Translations under genes and position numbers: made by a program | Notes under the pieces: generated by a model | Database searches by the model: none | What the model saw: the letters and a program-made list of their open reading frames with translations, nothing else | Told to the model about the DNA's origin: nothing | In this document: one piece after another, positions 52,965-64,000 of the stretch | Position numbering within the stretch: position 1 is the first letter of the stretch | Layout of the letters: the number at the start of each line of letters is the position of its first letter | From: Sycobia sp. Sy_11 | Taxonomy: Eukaryota > Arthropoda > Insecta > Hymenoptera > Epichrysomallidae | DNA: 64,000 nt | Assembly: GCA_018907035.1 (NCBI GenBank) | Contig: JACCIC010000097.1 | Span: 365,001-429,000 of the forward strand | Direction of reading: 5' to 3'

Positions 52965-55900
52965 ATGACAAGCCCACTCGTCGAAACTTTTAATGTACTA
53001 AATAACAAAATAGAAGCAAGAATACTGCTAGATACGTGTGTAACCCCTAATTTTGTGACCGACAGGCTGGTCGCTAAGTTAAAATTACCTACGTCTAAAT
53101 GTTACGTCTCCGTCGGAGCTTTAAATGATTTAACTATGACCGTAAAAAACACCGTTTCGATAACTATAAAAGCCATATATAATGATTACAAGCTCACGCT
53201 TAATTTTTTAATAATACCAAAAATAACAGATTTAGTGCCAAACCAAATCATACCGAGAGATTACTTGAAGATTCCAAAAAATATTTATCTAGCTGATCCC
53301 GAATTTTATAAACCGGCGCCAATCTATATGCTCATAGGGTCAGCAAACTACTTTGTTTTTGTTCTCAATAGGTAGCATACATTTGACGCATAACGAGGAC
53401 GATTTGTATCTTCAGAAAACTAGATTGGGATGGATAATCGGGGGGAGTCTCTCTTGCGCGAATTCTAAATTGAAAAATTATAAGGCGGCAAGTTGCATGG
53501 TATCAGAATTTAAAGGCGCAATTGAAAAAATTTGGTCGGTAGAAGAGATTTCCGTTTGTTCGAAATTTTCCCAAGAAGAAATTGATTGCGAAAATCATTT
53601 CAAAAGTCATATCAATCGAGACAAAAACGGTCGATACATCGTCCCGTTACCATTTCGGAATGGAGTTAAAAAACTAGGTGGCTCAAAAGAAATGACATTA
53701 AAATGATTCAAAAATCTACAAAAAAGACTTGAAAATGATAAGGAATATGGAAAGAAATATCACGCGGTAATGCGAAAGTATTTAAATTTAAAACACATGT
53801 CGTTCAAATAATTTCAACGGCGAATAAGGGGGCTTTTATCTTCCTCACCATGGAGTCACTAAAGCCTCGAGTAATACCACTAAGCTAACAGTTGTTTTCG
53901 ACGATTCCATGAACACTTCATCCGGAATATCTTTGAATGATTTATTAATGGTAGGAACCGTTATACAGGACGATCTGTTTACTCTGATCACGCGTTTCAG
54001 ATTTCATAAATTCGTTTTAATAGCCGACATAGAGAAAATGTATAGGCAATTTCTTGTAAAATCGGTATTTAGAAAATTTCAAAAACTCTTATGGATAGAC
54101 GACGCGGACAAAGAAAAAATCAAGGAATATAAGTTAAATACTCTAACGTTCGGTATAGCGTCCGCTTCATTTTTGGCTATACGGTGCTTACACGAATTGG
54201 TGAAAGACGAAGGTAACAGATTTCCTCTAGCTTCGAACGCACCAAAAAGGGATATGTAAGTCGATAATTTATTAATGGGCGCGAATGCTCGGGAAGAAGC
54301 CAGGGAAATATATAGGGAAGTAACGACTCTTCTAAATCGCGCGCAACTCAATATGAGACAATGGGTTTCGAACAAATCTAGTATACTTGAGTGCGTCGAC
54401 GAAAAAAGTCTCGACGACGAATTCAAAATCAACATGGAATGCACTTTGAAGACCCTTGGCATGTTTTGGAGATTGAAGGAGGACTGCTTAACGTTCAAAA
54501 TAAAGATTCCCGCAATGTACGACCGCGTAACGAAAAGGAGTATTTTATCAGAAATTGTGAAGTTATTCGATCCCTTAGGGCTAATCGGGCCAGTAATATT
54601 ACGCGCGAAAATCATAATGCAAGAATTATGGCAGCCCAAGATTGACTGAGACGAATCGGTACCTTCGGCCATTTATTGCACGTGGAAAACTTTATGCGCG
54701 CAACTAAACCTATTAAATGACGTTATATTTCCGCGAAGAGTTTTAGTGAACGATGCGAAGAGGATCGAATTGCACGACTTTTGCGGCGCCAGTGCAAGAG
54801 ATTACGGCGCGTGTTTGTATGTTAGATCAGAGGACGAATTTAAGAAGGTTTCATGTAAAATATTATGCGCCCAATCGCGCGTAGCCCTGCTGAAAACATT
54901 AACCATACCGCGACTAGAGTTGTGCGGAGCTCTATTGTTAACGCACTTATACGAAAAGATAGTTGACTGCGGTAATGTCAAAATTGATTCGGTACATTTT
55001 TGGAGTGATTCCGAGATAGTATTACACTGGCTACACTCACAACCGAGCTTACTAAAAACGGTCGTAGCCAGCAGAGTCGCAGAAATACAAAACAAAACAA
55101 ATATTCATGATTGGAAACACGTTCGATCATATGATAATCCGACAGATGGATTATCACGTGGTCAACTACCCAAGGAATTTTTGAAGAACAAAATCTGGTT
55201 CAACGGTCCTAGTTGGTTGACGTTACAGAAAAATAAATGGCCTAAATTTCAACTAAAATTAAACGAAGATATTTTTCCTGAAACTAAAAAAATAGCCTGT
55301 CTAAAGATCCAAGTCAATAATGATATACTAAATAAATACTCGTCTTTCGTAAAATTAAAAAGAATAATGGCCTTTTGCAATAGATTTCGTCCTAAATTCA
55401 GACAATACAAAAATCATTTAAAACCGATCGAATTATATCAAGCCGAAAAAATGATACTCCGATTAATTCAACAACAAGAATTCTGCCAAAAAATGGCAGA
55501 CTTGAAAAAATTTAAGTTCGTAAATAAGAATAGTGGATTACACCAACTCGATACTTTTATGAGCGAAGACGGTTTATTACGAGTAGGAGGCCGATTAAAA
55601 AATTTAAATCTTCTCTACAGCGAACAACATCCAATAATATTACCAAAATCAAATTTCGTTACGAATCTTATAATCGCGCAGTATCACAGCATGTACTATC
55701 ATACAGGAACGCAGTCTGTGTTATATGCGTTACGAAAAAAATACTGGCTCATCGACGGCCGAAATTAAATTAAGAATGTCATTCGAAAATGTGCTACGTG
55801 TTTTCGCGCTAAACTGAAACTAGAGCACAAAATCGGTGACTTACCAGTCGCTCGTGTAACGGAATCTAGGCCATTCTACCGCGTCGGAATTGACTATTAT

Positions 55901-56739
55901 GGCCCGTTTTTTTTTAAAGAACGTAAATTTAGAAATCGAAACAAATTAAAAATATAATTTGCTGTTTTCATTTGTATGGTTGTAAAGACAATTCACATAG
56001 AGCTGGTCAGCGATTTGACCACCGAAGGCTTTCCGAGCGCGCTTAGAAGGTTTATATCACGCCGAGGGAAACCCGCATCTATATTCTGCGACAACGCAAC
56101 AAATTTTCACGGCGCGAAAAACGAACTTAATGAATTATATGCTCTCTTCAGATTGAACGATGCAAAAAGGGAAATTTTTTATTTTACTAGCAAGCAAAAT
56201 ATCAATTTTCATTTTATTCCTCCATCTTTGCCCCATTTCGGAGGTCTGTGGGAGGCGGGCGTCAAATCATTTAAACACCACTTTAAAAGAGTAGCATCAA
56301 ATACAATATTTACTTTCGAAGAATTCAATACTTTGTCAATAGAAATAGAGCCAATTTTAAATTCGAGACCTCTGACACCCATTTCTACTGACATAAACGA
56401 TTTGTCGGCTTTGACCCCAGGACATTTTTTGATAAGAGATACGTTCATGAGTATACCAGAACGCAATTATTTAGTGATGCCATCGAACCGATTGTCGGCA
56501 TGGCAACTAATATCGAAGGTCCGTCAAGACTTTTGGAAAAATGGCGGACTGAATACCTCAACGAGCTAAATATACGTCAAAAATGGAATGTTCAAACGAT
56601 AAATCCTAAAGAAGGCATGTTGGTGATAATTAAGGAAGAAGAAGCCGTGCATGCAGTGGTCATTAGCCAGAATCATAAAAATACATCCCGAAAGCGACGG
56701 CGTTGTTCGGACCGTCACAGTCAAAACGTTGAACAATGA
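52965..56739 (+). pseudogene. Broken pol of the BEL/Pao element (protease, RT, RNase H, integrase)
   Basis: Domains in order: protease (about 53.0-53.3 kb, LLDTC where LLDTG is usual), reverse transcriptase (about 53.8-54.6 kb), RNase H (54.75-55.1 kb, FCGAS where FCDAS is usual, so an active-site Asp is lost), and integrase (55.6-56.7 kb). Integrase keeps H..H and CATC of the zinc finger on either side of a stop, and all three catalytic acids (GIDYYGPF, FCDNATNF, GLWEAG). Breaks: stops at 52959, 53704, 54257, 54647, 55766 and 55955; frame changes near 53.36, 53.7-53.9 and 56.54 kb. The stop at 54257 replaces the Tyr of the YVDD catalytic box, and its last Asp reads Asn. Confidence 0.93.
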
Positions 56740-56813
56740 ATATCAGAGACCTGTGAGAAAAATCGCGATTTTACCTATTGAATAGTAGAATGTATGAGTT
56801 GATCGTAACCTAT

Positions 56814-56827
56814 CAACGAGGGGAGTA
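56814..56827 (+). other. Polypurine-tract-like sequence
   Basis: CAACGAGGGGAGTA directly before the 3' LTR, in the position of the plus-strand primer tract. Confidence 0.6.
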
Positions 56828-57456
56828 TGTATGGATGGAAGTAAAATAAGAACGAGAATCTTTTTCTAGTTTCAAAATAAAGCATCAATAAAATATTTTC
56901 TCTCATTTCCATTATATTTATGTAATTTGATATATCTATGGAAGAATGTTTGGACGGATACTGTCATAAATTGAAACGTGTTTGCATTTGTGGAGAATTG
57001 TAGCGTTTGACGAGTGTGCGTAGAACGTGCGTCAGCTGCAGTTTTGTTTCTTATTAATTTTGACCTGCGTTTTATGCCTGTTCTCTCGGACGGTCGGCGA
57101 CAAATGTGAACTTTGTACAACATTGTAAAACACGCGCTTAAGTTGTAGATCGTCGTCTTTTAGGGAAAATCTGCGGAACAGATGTGTCAGTAACTATGTA
57201 TACGCTTATAGTGTGAAAATTCAACGTGCGATCTGCTGTAAAAGTGCGACGAACGAGGTAATTTGTAAAGGACTCTTCTTATAGTTTGACAGTTCTTCTG
57301 TAGCCTCCGAAGAGTTCAGAACTCATACATACATATAGCAAATATACGTTCATTAAACCTCTACTTTATTTACTCTGAGTTTATTCTTTTCTTATATCCA
57401 AAAATTAGTTTCTTCGGATGAAAAATTTCGGAGCAACGTACCTTCAACGCGGTACA
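56828..57456 (+). repeat. 3' LTR (629 bp)
   Basis: Same ends as the 5' LTR but 98 bases longer, chiefly because it keeps a 97-bp segment (about 57077-57173) bounded by TGC on both sides, which the 5' copy lacks. Confidence 0.95.
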
Positions 57457-59590
57457 TATCTGATTCTCTGACAGAATGTGATACAAGCATACATAATTTC
57501 TGTAATTTTGCAAGAACTTTTAAATGATTTTATCGCATGCATTACACCAGTATACAAATATCTAGTTATTATAAATTAAAGAGTCGTATATATTATTGTA
57601 ATAATTTATAAATTTTTCTGGAAAAAAAGTCTATAAAATTTATAGAAATAAACAATATGTATATAGATATATCACTATCATTCTCTGACGCAGCAGACGA
57701 TCAATACGATTTATAGAACATTGAAACGAATCATTTAATCTAATTTTCGGCCGAGGATAAAAATATGACATAAAAATGCCGCTGGCACCCGGATTATAAA
57801 GATCATTGGTCTGTGACTGTACTTCCAAAATGCACCCAATCTTGATTTTCGTAATAATTTGTATATTTATGTTTTTGAAGTGTTGGTTACGAATAGCATG
57901 GTGACTTTTGCTTGAAATTGAATTTTTATGTCGAAAACTATTAAAATTATGTCTCCGAATAAATCTCGAAAAATTAAATTTTTACTAGAACCAGTTCGAT
58001 ATCCATAATCAGCAAGCGAAAAAAACATAAGTGTATAAATTTTCATTCAAAATTGTTGACGAATGCTTTCCTGAAATTTATCCCGGATTTTCTCGGACTA
58101 AAGTATTTAAAACAAAAATCCAGAATTCCTAGATTTTTTAGTTATGTAGAAATCGAGGTACAAATTCTGTTTAATTTTTAAATTCTATTAGAATCATAAC
58201 AAGTACATTATATGGTAATTCGGAGATGTAACTTTAAATTTGCAAAATTAATAAGTAAAAACTTTTAGTTCTGACATTTAATTTATTCAATATTATTTTT
58301 ATTATAGGTATGAGAAAAATTACAGTAGAAACATTTAGCGTATATTATGTATTTTAAAAAAATTAGTTTTTTAAATAATAAATGTATATTAAAAAAACTA
58401 ATTTTTTCATATCTACAATAAAAATAATATTGAATAAATTAAATATCAGATATATAAGTTATATATTATCACGATATCATTTTTGAATACAAATAAATAA
58501 TATTAAAATTAAGAAAGGTTCGTATCTTGTTAGGTATAAGTTTTTAGAACTATAGATAAAGAATTTGTGCTAAACTTTATCTTCGTAAAATGAAATTTGA
58601 ATCATTATTGACAAATATGACATTCAACAAATACATTTTAAATAAAACATTATCGGAACACTATAAATGTATGCATTTATTTTTCAAATCGATGTGACAT
58701 TATTTCTAGAATGATTATTACTGGAAAAACTATAAGATTAAAGGGAAAACGAAGTGTATTAATTTTACTTACTTGAGAAAAATTTGTAAAATAAATGTGA
58801 TGATAGAAGTTTACAATTCGTTTTCAAATGAAGCAATTTAATTACTACTAATTATACGAAGTTAATAACTATTACGTGAAAAATAAATTCGAAGTATTTT
58901 TCAAAGCGAACTTAAGAAAGATAATTATAATCTCGTTGTTTGCTTTGGAACTCTTTGGTCTAGCGGATCCACCGGATCAACCGATGATTATAAAAAGTAA
59001 TCAAGGATTCAAAACGGAAACACGGAATTTCGGGTGACTGTTTTGACCGTCATGAACAGTCTCACATTCTTAAAAATTTGCATAAATACCGTTGAGACCT
59101 TGTTCAAGCAGACACTATTTTTTAGATATAAATACAATCTATAAGAAAATGTTATTTATTTAATTTATTACAAACAAATTAGTATTAAAGTCTGTTTACA
59201 ATAATGTATACATAACTAATGATATATGTTTCGATTTTGATGTAATTAAATCAATTAAATTTTTAGAGTAAAATTTTTATAATGAAAAATTGTGATATCA
59301 ATCATTACTTCAATTTTTTAATAATATCTATCTTCATTATTCCTATAATAGATTTATTCTTCCAAGGTTGTTGCGTACTAAGGTTTAAGAATAAGGTACG
59401 ATTTATAAAATATTACTGTATAATACGGTATAATATCGCAATAAAGAAAATTGTGTTTTAATATACATTCTTTTTTAATGTAAAATTTAATTAGGTATGG
59501 AATTTATGAATTAAAAATGTTCAAATGTTTTATTTATATTATTACCAAATATTACTGTCTATCAGATTGTACCTAAGATTTTACAATTGA
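57457..59590. other. AT-rich intergenic DNA
   Basis: No gene recognised. It contains the inverted-repeat element at 58271-58449. Confidence 0.5.
58271..58449. repeat. 179-bp inverted repeat
   Basis: About 48 bases at each end are near-perfect inverted copies (outer ends CTGACATTTA and TAAATATCAG), and a second shorter inverted pair (AAAAAAATTAGTTTTTT with AAAAAACTAATTTTTT) sits inside. It is probably a small MITE or hairpin; no coding frame. Confidence 0.8.
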
Positions 59591-60357
59591 GTCAAAATGG
59601 CGTTGTAATCTGGTTGTACAGTTGCACTGTTGTATTTGGTAGTGTTATACAGCATTTACAGCATGATGGGTAGTAGCAGAGATGGTAGTAGCTATAATAG
59701 CTGCTAATAGTAACTATATAGTAGTGTGGTAGCAGCAGCAGTAAGTTTAGTATCGTTACTCATGAGTACGAATTCATAACTATAGATATCGACCTTTTGG
59801 TTGGTAAGAGTAATCGTAATTTCAAGAGTATATCATCATATTATTCATTGGTAAACGTATTCTTGGAATGATTAGGTTATATAGATGTTTTGAAACATCG
59901 GCTCTAGTACGCAGACAAAACTGTTGTTAATATACAGGTGCAAGCCACCATATAACACGCTCCAAATAGTACTGACTCTTGAAAACTATATAGGCACATA
60001 TCTCACATGTGCACATGTAGATATAGTAGTTAGGCAAAATTTGCTATAATGATCATTCAAATTTTAATGTGTGTGTGTGCATGAGATCGCCACGCAAGGC
60101 GGTCCTGGCGGTACTCTGACGGTACACTACGCGCAACATCGTGCTCGGGCGCAACGGCGGGACTTTCCGTCTTTCGGAAAGAAGAGGGATATAGACTGAA
60201 GAGTGGGAGGGGAGACAGAGATTCGTGCAGGCGGCGTGCACGGTGCACCTTGCTGCTGCTACTTGTCCGCGGTTCTCTTCTCACGTTTAATTTCTGTTTG
60301 GAGGAGTACGGGCTGTGCCGTTTTTAACCCCAACGTTTCTCTAAGAATTTAGTGAAA
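59591..60357 (+). promoter_or_regulatory. Upstream region and 5' UTR of HDAC1
   Basis: A TAGTAG/CAGCAG-rich stretch (about 59.64-59.75 kb) is followed by AT-rich DNA and then a CpG- and GC-richer block from about 60.06 kb to the start codon. The last block is the likely core promoter and 5' UTR. The transcription start is not determined. Confidence 0.55.
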
Positions 60358-61137
60358 ATGTCGCAGTTACAGCACAGCCGAAAACGCGTTTGTTACTACT
60401 ACGACAGTAAGTACAAATCAGTATATTAATTTAAATTAGCGGTGGAAAGTAGCATTTTCATAAATATATTGCTGTAATTTTGTATCAAGAGCGATGCTAT
60501 TATTTCTTATGCCTTTTTGTTCTTCATTTTGTATTATTAATGTTGTTTAATTAAAAATAAGTTTTTATGGTCTTTTTGTTCAGTTTTAATAGAATTGTTA
60601 GATTTTTAGAAATAGTCAGTGACTTATACGATTTTTAGAAGTTTAAGTTGAGAGATTCTACATATATTTCGTGTGACCGTAGTTTGCGAAGCAAGCCAGG
60701 CCGATTGCGAGGCGTCCGTCACGACTACGTGTGACCGTAGTTCTGTTGAGAATCTTTCAATATTTATGATAAAATAATGTTTTTCTGTCTATATATATAA
60801 TTTTTATTATTATTTTTTTTATGTTTACATAGAGTAATGAATTCTAAATCTAAAATATTCTGCAAATATATAGATTTTTTAAAACTTTTTTTAGAAATTT
60901 TAGAAAATGATTATAAATCTATTTTAAATTAATTTAAGGCAAATGCTGTATTTTTTGCTTTCTATAAAAGCTTAATTTCAATAATGAATAAAAACTTACC
61001 TGATAATACATTGTTTCAATTATTATTATCAATTTATTTAATAAATTATTTAACTATCTATGAAATATATTTACGATTTTATATTTTAATTATTGAATTT
61101 AGAAAATTATCATGCATTGAATATATATATATATATA

Positions 61138-61178
<41 letters not shown>

Positions 61179-63969
61179 CTGGAGGTAAATAATAAATTAA
61201 ATTATATTAAATTAAAAACAAATATTATTTCGTACAAATCTTTCAATTTTTTTTAAAGCGATTATCATATTCAATAATATTTTGTTTTATATAGAAACCT
61301 GATATTTATTATAATATTATTATTTTTAGTATTTGTAATATTTTTATAATTTTTTTGTATTTTTCTTAACTAGGATAATTATAGTTGGTAAATGATACCA
61401 ACAAAGTTTTGTAAAAAATTTGAATGTTTAATTGCTGAAAATCTTTAAAAAAATTTATAAATAATGTAAATTTCACATTTTTCTTTTGAGTTAGTATTAC
61501 TAGTTCATTTATGGAATTATGTGACGATGCATTTTACAAATAAAATTATTAGTTATATAATCATATATTTATAAAATATTGTATAGATCAGGTTACAATA
61601 AGGGTGATATTTGTTAAATATGTGATTTTATATTATTGAACCTTTTTATAATGTTTTTATTATACAATTATAGCCTATTTTAATTTTATATTATGATTAT
61701 TTTCAAAATTGCTATAAAAAAATGTTTAGGTGATATTGGAAATTATTATTATGGACAAGGTCATCCAATGAAACCACATCGCATAAGGATGACTCACAAT
61801 TTATTATTGAATTATGGACTTTATCGAAAGATGGAAATCTATGTAAGTACAATTAAACTTCATGATTATAATACATGCAAGTTAATTTTTAATATTGCAT
61901 GTTTCTCAATTGACTTCTGAATTATAGTTGAAAACTAAAATAATATAGTGTGATTCAATTTCTATATATTTTATTTCCTAGTAAATTTTATTTAATTCTT
62001 TATTGACATATTGAATTATAAGTTTGACATATTAAATAAGTTAATAAAAACCAAAAATAATATTCTAATGTGTAATTTTTAATTTTAGAGACCACATAAA
62101 GCTACTGCTGATGAAATGACAAAATTTCATAGTGATGAATATATAAGATTTTTAAGGTCAATTAGGCCTGATAATATGACTGAATACAATAAGCAAATGC
62201 AAAGATGTAAGAATTTCTAATTATACTTGTATTTTTAGAAACAATATAAAAAATTATATCTATAAATATTTATTACAGTTAATGTTGGTGAAGATTGTCC
62301 TGTATTTGATGGCCTTTATGAATTTTGTCAATTATCTGCTGGTGGATCAGTAGCAGCTGCTGTAAAATTAAATAAACAAGCATCAGAAATTTGTATTAAT
62401 TGGGGTGGTGGTCTTCACCATGCTAAAAAAAGTGAAGCTTCTGGTTTTTGTTATGTTAATGATATTGTACTTGGAATTTTAGAATTACTTAAATACCATC
62501 AAAGAGTTCTATACATTGACATAGATGTTCATCATGGGGATGGAGTTGAAGAAGCTTTCTATACAACAGATAGAGTAATGACAGTTTCATTCCACAAATA
62601 TGGAGAGTACTTCCCTGGAACAGGAGATCTCAGAGATATTGGTGCTGGAAAGGTAATTGGACAATTATAGCAACTAATTGAAATAAAATTTTTGATTTAT
62701 TTCTGTCATATTTTACAGTATTATTAAAATAAAAAAGTTTTAAAGCTTGGATTTTTATATTGTACAATTTAATTAAAAAATATTATTAGCCATTTTATAA
62801 AATATATTCATATTTTAAAACATTAAAAATGAATAAAATCACTTAAATTATTTAAATTTTTCCTCTTACAAAAGATATTTTACGTTATAGGGAAAATATT
62901 ATGCTGTTAACATTCCCCTTCGCGATGGAATGGACGATGAAAGTTATGAATCTATATTTGTGCCAATTATTTCAAAAGTAATGGAAACCTTTCAACCTTC
63001 TGCTGTAGTATTACAATGTGGGGCTGATTCTTTAACTGGTTAGTAATTTTATTAAATGTAAAAATGCACTTACAATTTTAATAATAAACTCCTGAGATAT
63101 AATTTTATTACCAACAATAATTTATATGATAGGAGATAGGCTTGGATGCTTCAATCTTACTGTGAGAGGGCATGGAAAATGTGTTGAGTTTGTTAAAAAA
63201 TATAATTTACCATTTTTAATGGTTGGAGGAGGTGGTTATACAATCAGAAATGTATCACGATGTTGGACATATGAAACATCTGTTGCACTTGGTTCAGATA
63301 TTGCTAATGAACTTCCATACAATGATTACTTTGAATACTTTGGACCAGACTTTAAACTGCATATTAGTCCATCAAATATGGCTAACCAAAATACATCTGA
63401 GTATTTGGAGAAAATCAAGTAAGAAAAGTGTACAATATTTAAATGAAATATTTAAAACAATTGTTATATGGGTATATTATATAGTCTTTTTAGGGCCAGG
63501 TAGTAAATAGATTGGTCTGTTTGCATATATGAAAATATTAAACATTATTTTTCAAAGTTACTTTAGGATTATAATTTCATTCCCTATGGTTTAGTTTTTT
63601 TTTAACATTGCAAAACAATCTCATTTCTTGGTTCAAACATGTCATGTCCTTTAAAACAAAATTCATTCTCAAAGAAATAAACATTTAAAATAAGTGTTTA
63701 AATAAAAATTATATTTATACTGCTTTTAATTTGATATTAGGACAAGGTTGTTTGAAAATCTTAGAATGCTACCACATGCACCAGGTGTTCAGGTTCAAGT
63801 TATTCCAGAAGATGGAGCTGTTATTGAAGATTCAGAAGCTGAAGAGAAAGTAAATCCTGATGAAAGACTTCCTCAGCGTGACATTGATAAGAGGATACAG
63901 CATGAAAATGAATATAGTGATAGTGAAGATGAAGGTGAAGGTGGCAGAAGGGATAATAGATCGTTCAAG
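60358..63969 (+). CDS. HDAC1: Histone deacetylase 1 / Rpd3, 5' part (runs off the right edge)
   Basis: Seven exons: 60358-60406, 61730-61842, 62089-62206, 62279-62652, 62891-63038, 63133-63418 and 63741-63969. All use GT-AG with agreeing phases and encode 439 residues; the last donor (AAG|GTACAT) leads past the window. Class I HDACs remove acetyl groups from histone lysines in Sin3, NuRD and CoREST-type nuclear complexes. The zinc and catalytic residues are present: HH in [15 protein letters not shown], Asp and His in [11 protein letters not shown], Asp in [12 protein letters not shown], and the catalytic Tyr in [14 protein letters not shown]. The tail has the acidic stretch SDSEDEGEG typical of HDAC1/2. 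Exon 1 encodes only 16 residues ([16 protein letters not shown]) plus one base; the start is fixed by alignment with the family N-terminus. About 50-80 C-terminal residues are missing. Confidence 0.98.
60670..60742. repeat. 15-bp direct repeats bracketing a GC-rich patch in HDAC1 intron 1
   Basis: CGTGTGACCGTAGTT occurs at 60670-60684 and 60728-60742. The 43 bases between are GC-rich in an AT-rich intron. ACTACG just before the second copy can pair with CGTAGT of the first. Flanking by long direct repeats resembles a target-site duplication around a tiny insertion. Confidence 0.8.
61119..61176. repeat. (TA)n microsatellite
   Basis: TA run with one TC interruption, in HDAC1 intron 1. Confidence 0.95.
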
Positions 63970-64000
63970 GTACATTAATTTAGTCTAATAAATATTTAAT

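Larger units (their letters stand above)
50620..57456 (+). mobile_element. BEL/Pao-family LTR retrotransposon, full-length but coding-defective
   Basis: It has two LTRs in direct orientation, a tRNA primer site, gag and pol remnants in the order gag, protease, reverse transcriptase, RNase H, integrase, and a purine-rich tract before the 3' LTR. The order and the sequence style (LPHHGV, RLELCGALLL, FCDNATNFHG) identify BEL/Pao. There is no room for an env gene: about 90 bases separate the integrase end from the 3' LTR. Flanks TATAT (left) and TATCT (right) may be a 5-bp target duplication with one mismatch. Confidence 0.95.
60407..61729 (+). other. Intron 1 of HDAC1
   Basis: 1.3 kb, GTAAGT to TTTAG. 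It contains a small GC-rich patch with a 15-bp direct repeat and a TA microsatellite; otherwise AT-rich. Confidence 0.9.

Noticed and set aside
54079..54672. 197-codon minus-strand frame
   Set aside because: It is the antisense shadow of the reverse-transcriptase region of the BEL/Pao element.
60053..60284. Two overlapping minus-strand frames upstream of HDAC1
   Set aside because: They read the GC-rich promoter block antisense and conflict with each other.
1..64000. CRISPR arrays, operons or prokaryotic features
   Set aside because: The only regularly spaced repeats are microsatellites; genes are split by introns and the DNA is clearly eukaryotic.

Overview
The window looks like nuclear DNA of an insect. 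Support: AT-rich intergenic and intronic DNA packed with (TA)n, (CA)n and (GA)n microsatellites; split genes with GT-AG introns; a degraded BEL/Pao LTR retrotransposon, a dead mariner and a tRNA-headed SINE family; and two protein-coding genes with clear animal orthologues (HDAC1/Rpd3 and FBXO25/FBXO32). A hymenopteran such as a parasitoid wasp is a guess from composition and transposon content; nothing here proves the order.

Layout. 1-5.1 kb: no recognised gene; a CpG-rich, low-complexity block at 1.4-3.3 kb may be a promoter. 5.1-8.1 kb, minus strand: at least eleven exons of a single-pass membrane protein I do not recognise. All splice phases agree and give 533 codons plus stop; the 5' end is not located. 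8.2-10.3 kb: a 440-bp foldback element, then an inverted-repeat element whose right end is tandemly duplicated with one mismatch. 12.5-40.6 kb, plus strand: a complete seven-exon FBXO25/32-type F-box gene of 344 aa, with a CpG-rich promoter block, an 18.6-kb first intron, two 50-nt exons and one GC-AG intron. 40.6-60.0 kb: intergenic DNA holding a mariner (46.5-47.8 kb), a SINE copy (47.9-48.1 kb) and a BEL/Pao provirus-like element (50.6-57.5 kb). 60.36 kb to the right edge, plus strand: HDAC1/Rpd3, seven exons and 439 codons, continuing past the window.

Function. FBXO25/32 proteins are substrate receptors of SCF ubiquitin ligases, and HDAC1/Rpd3 is a zinc-dependent class I histone deacetylase. 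Nothing in the sequence links them beyond being neighbours about 20 kb apart. The most unusual observation is the BEL/Pao element: its LTRs differ by only four substitutions (apart from two indels), yet its coding region carries at least eight in-frame stops and four frameshifts and has lost key residues of protease, reverse transcriptase and RNase H. No CRISPR array, operon or prokaryotic feature is present, and I found no convincing undescribed system.
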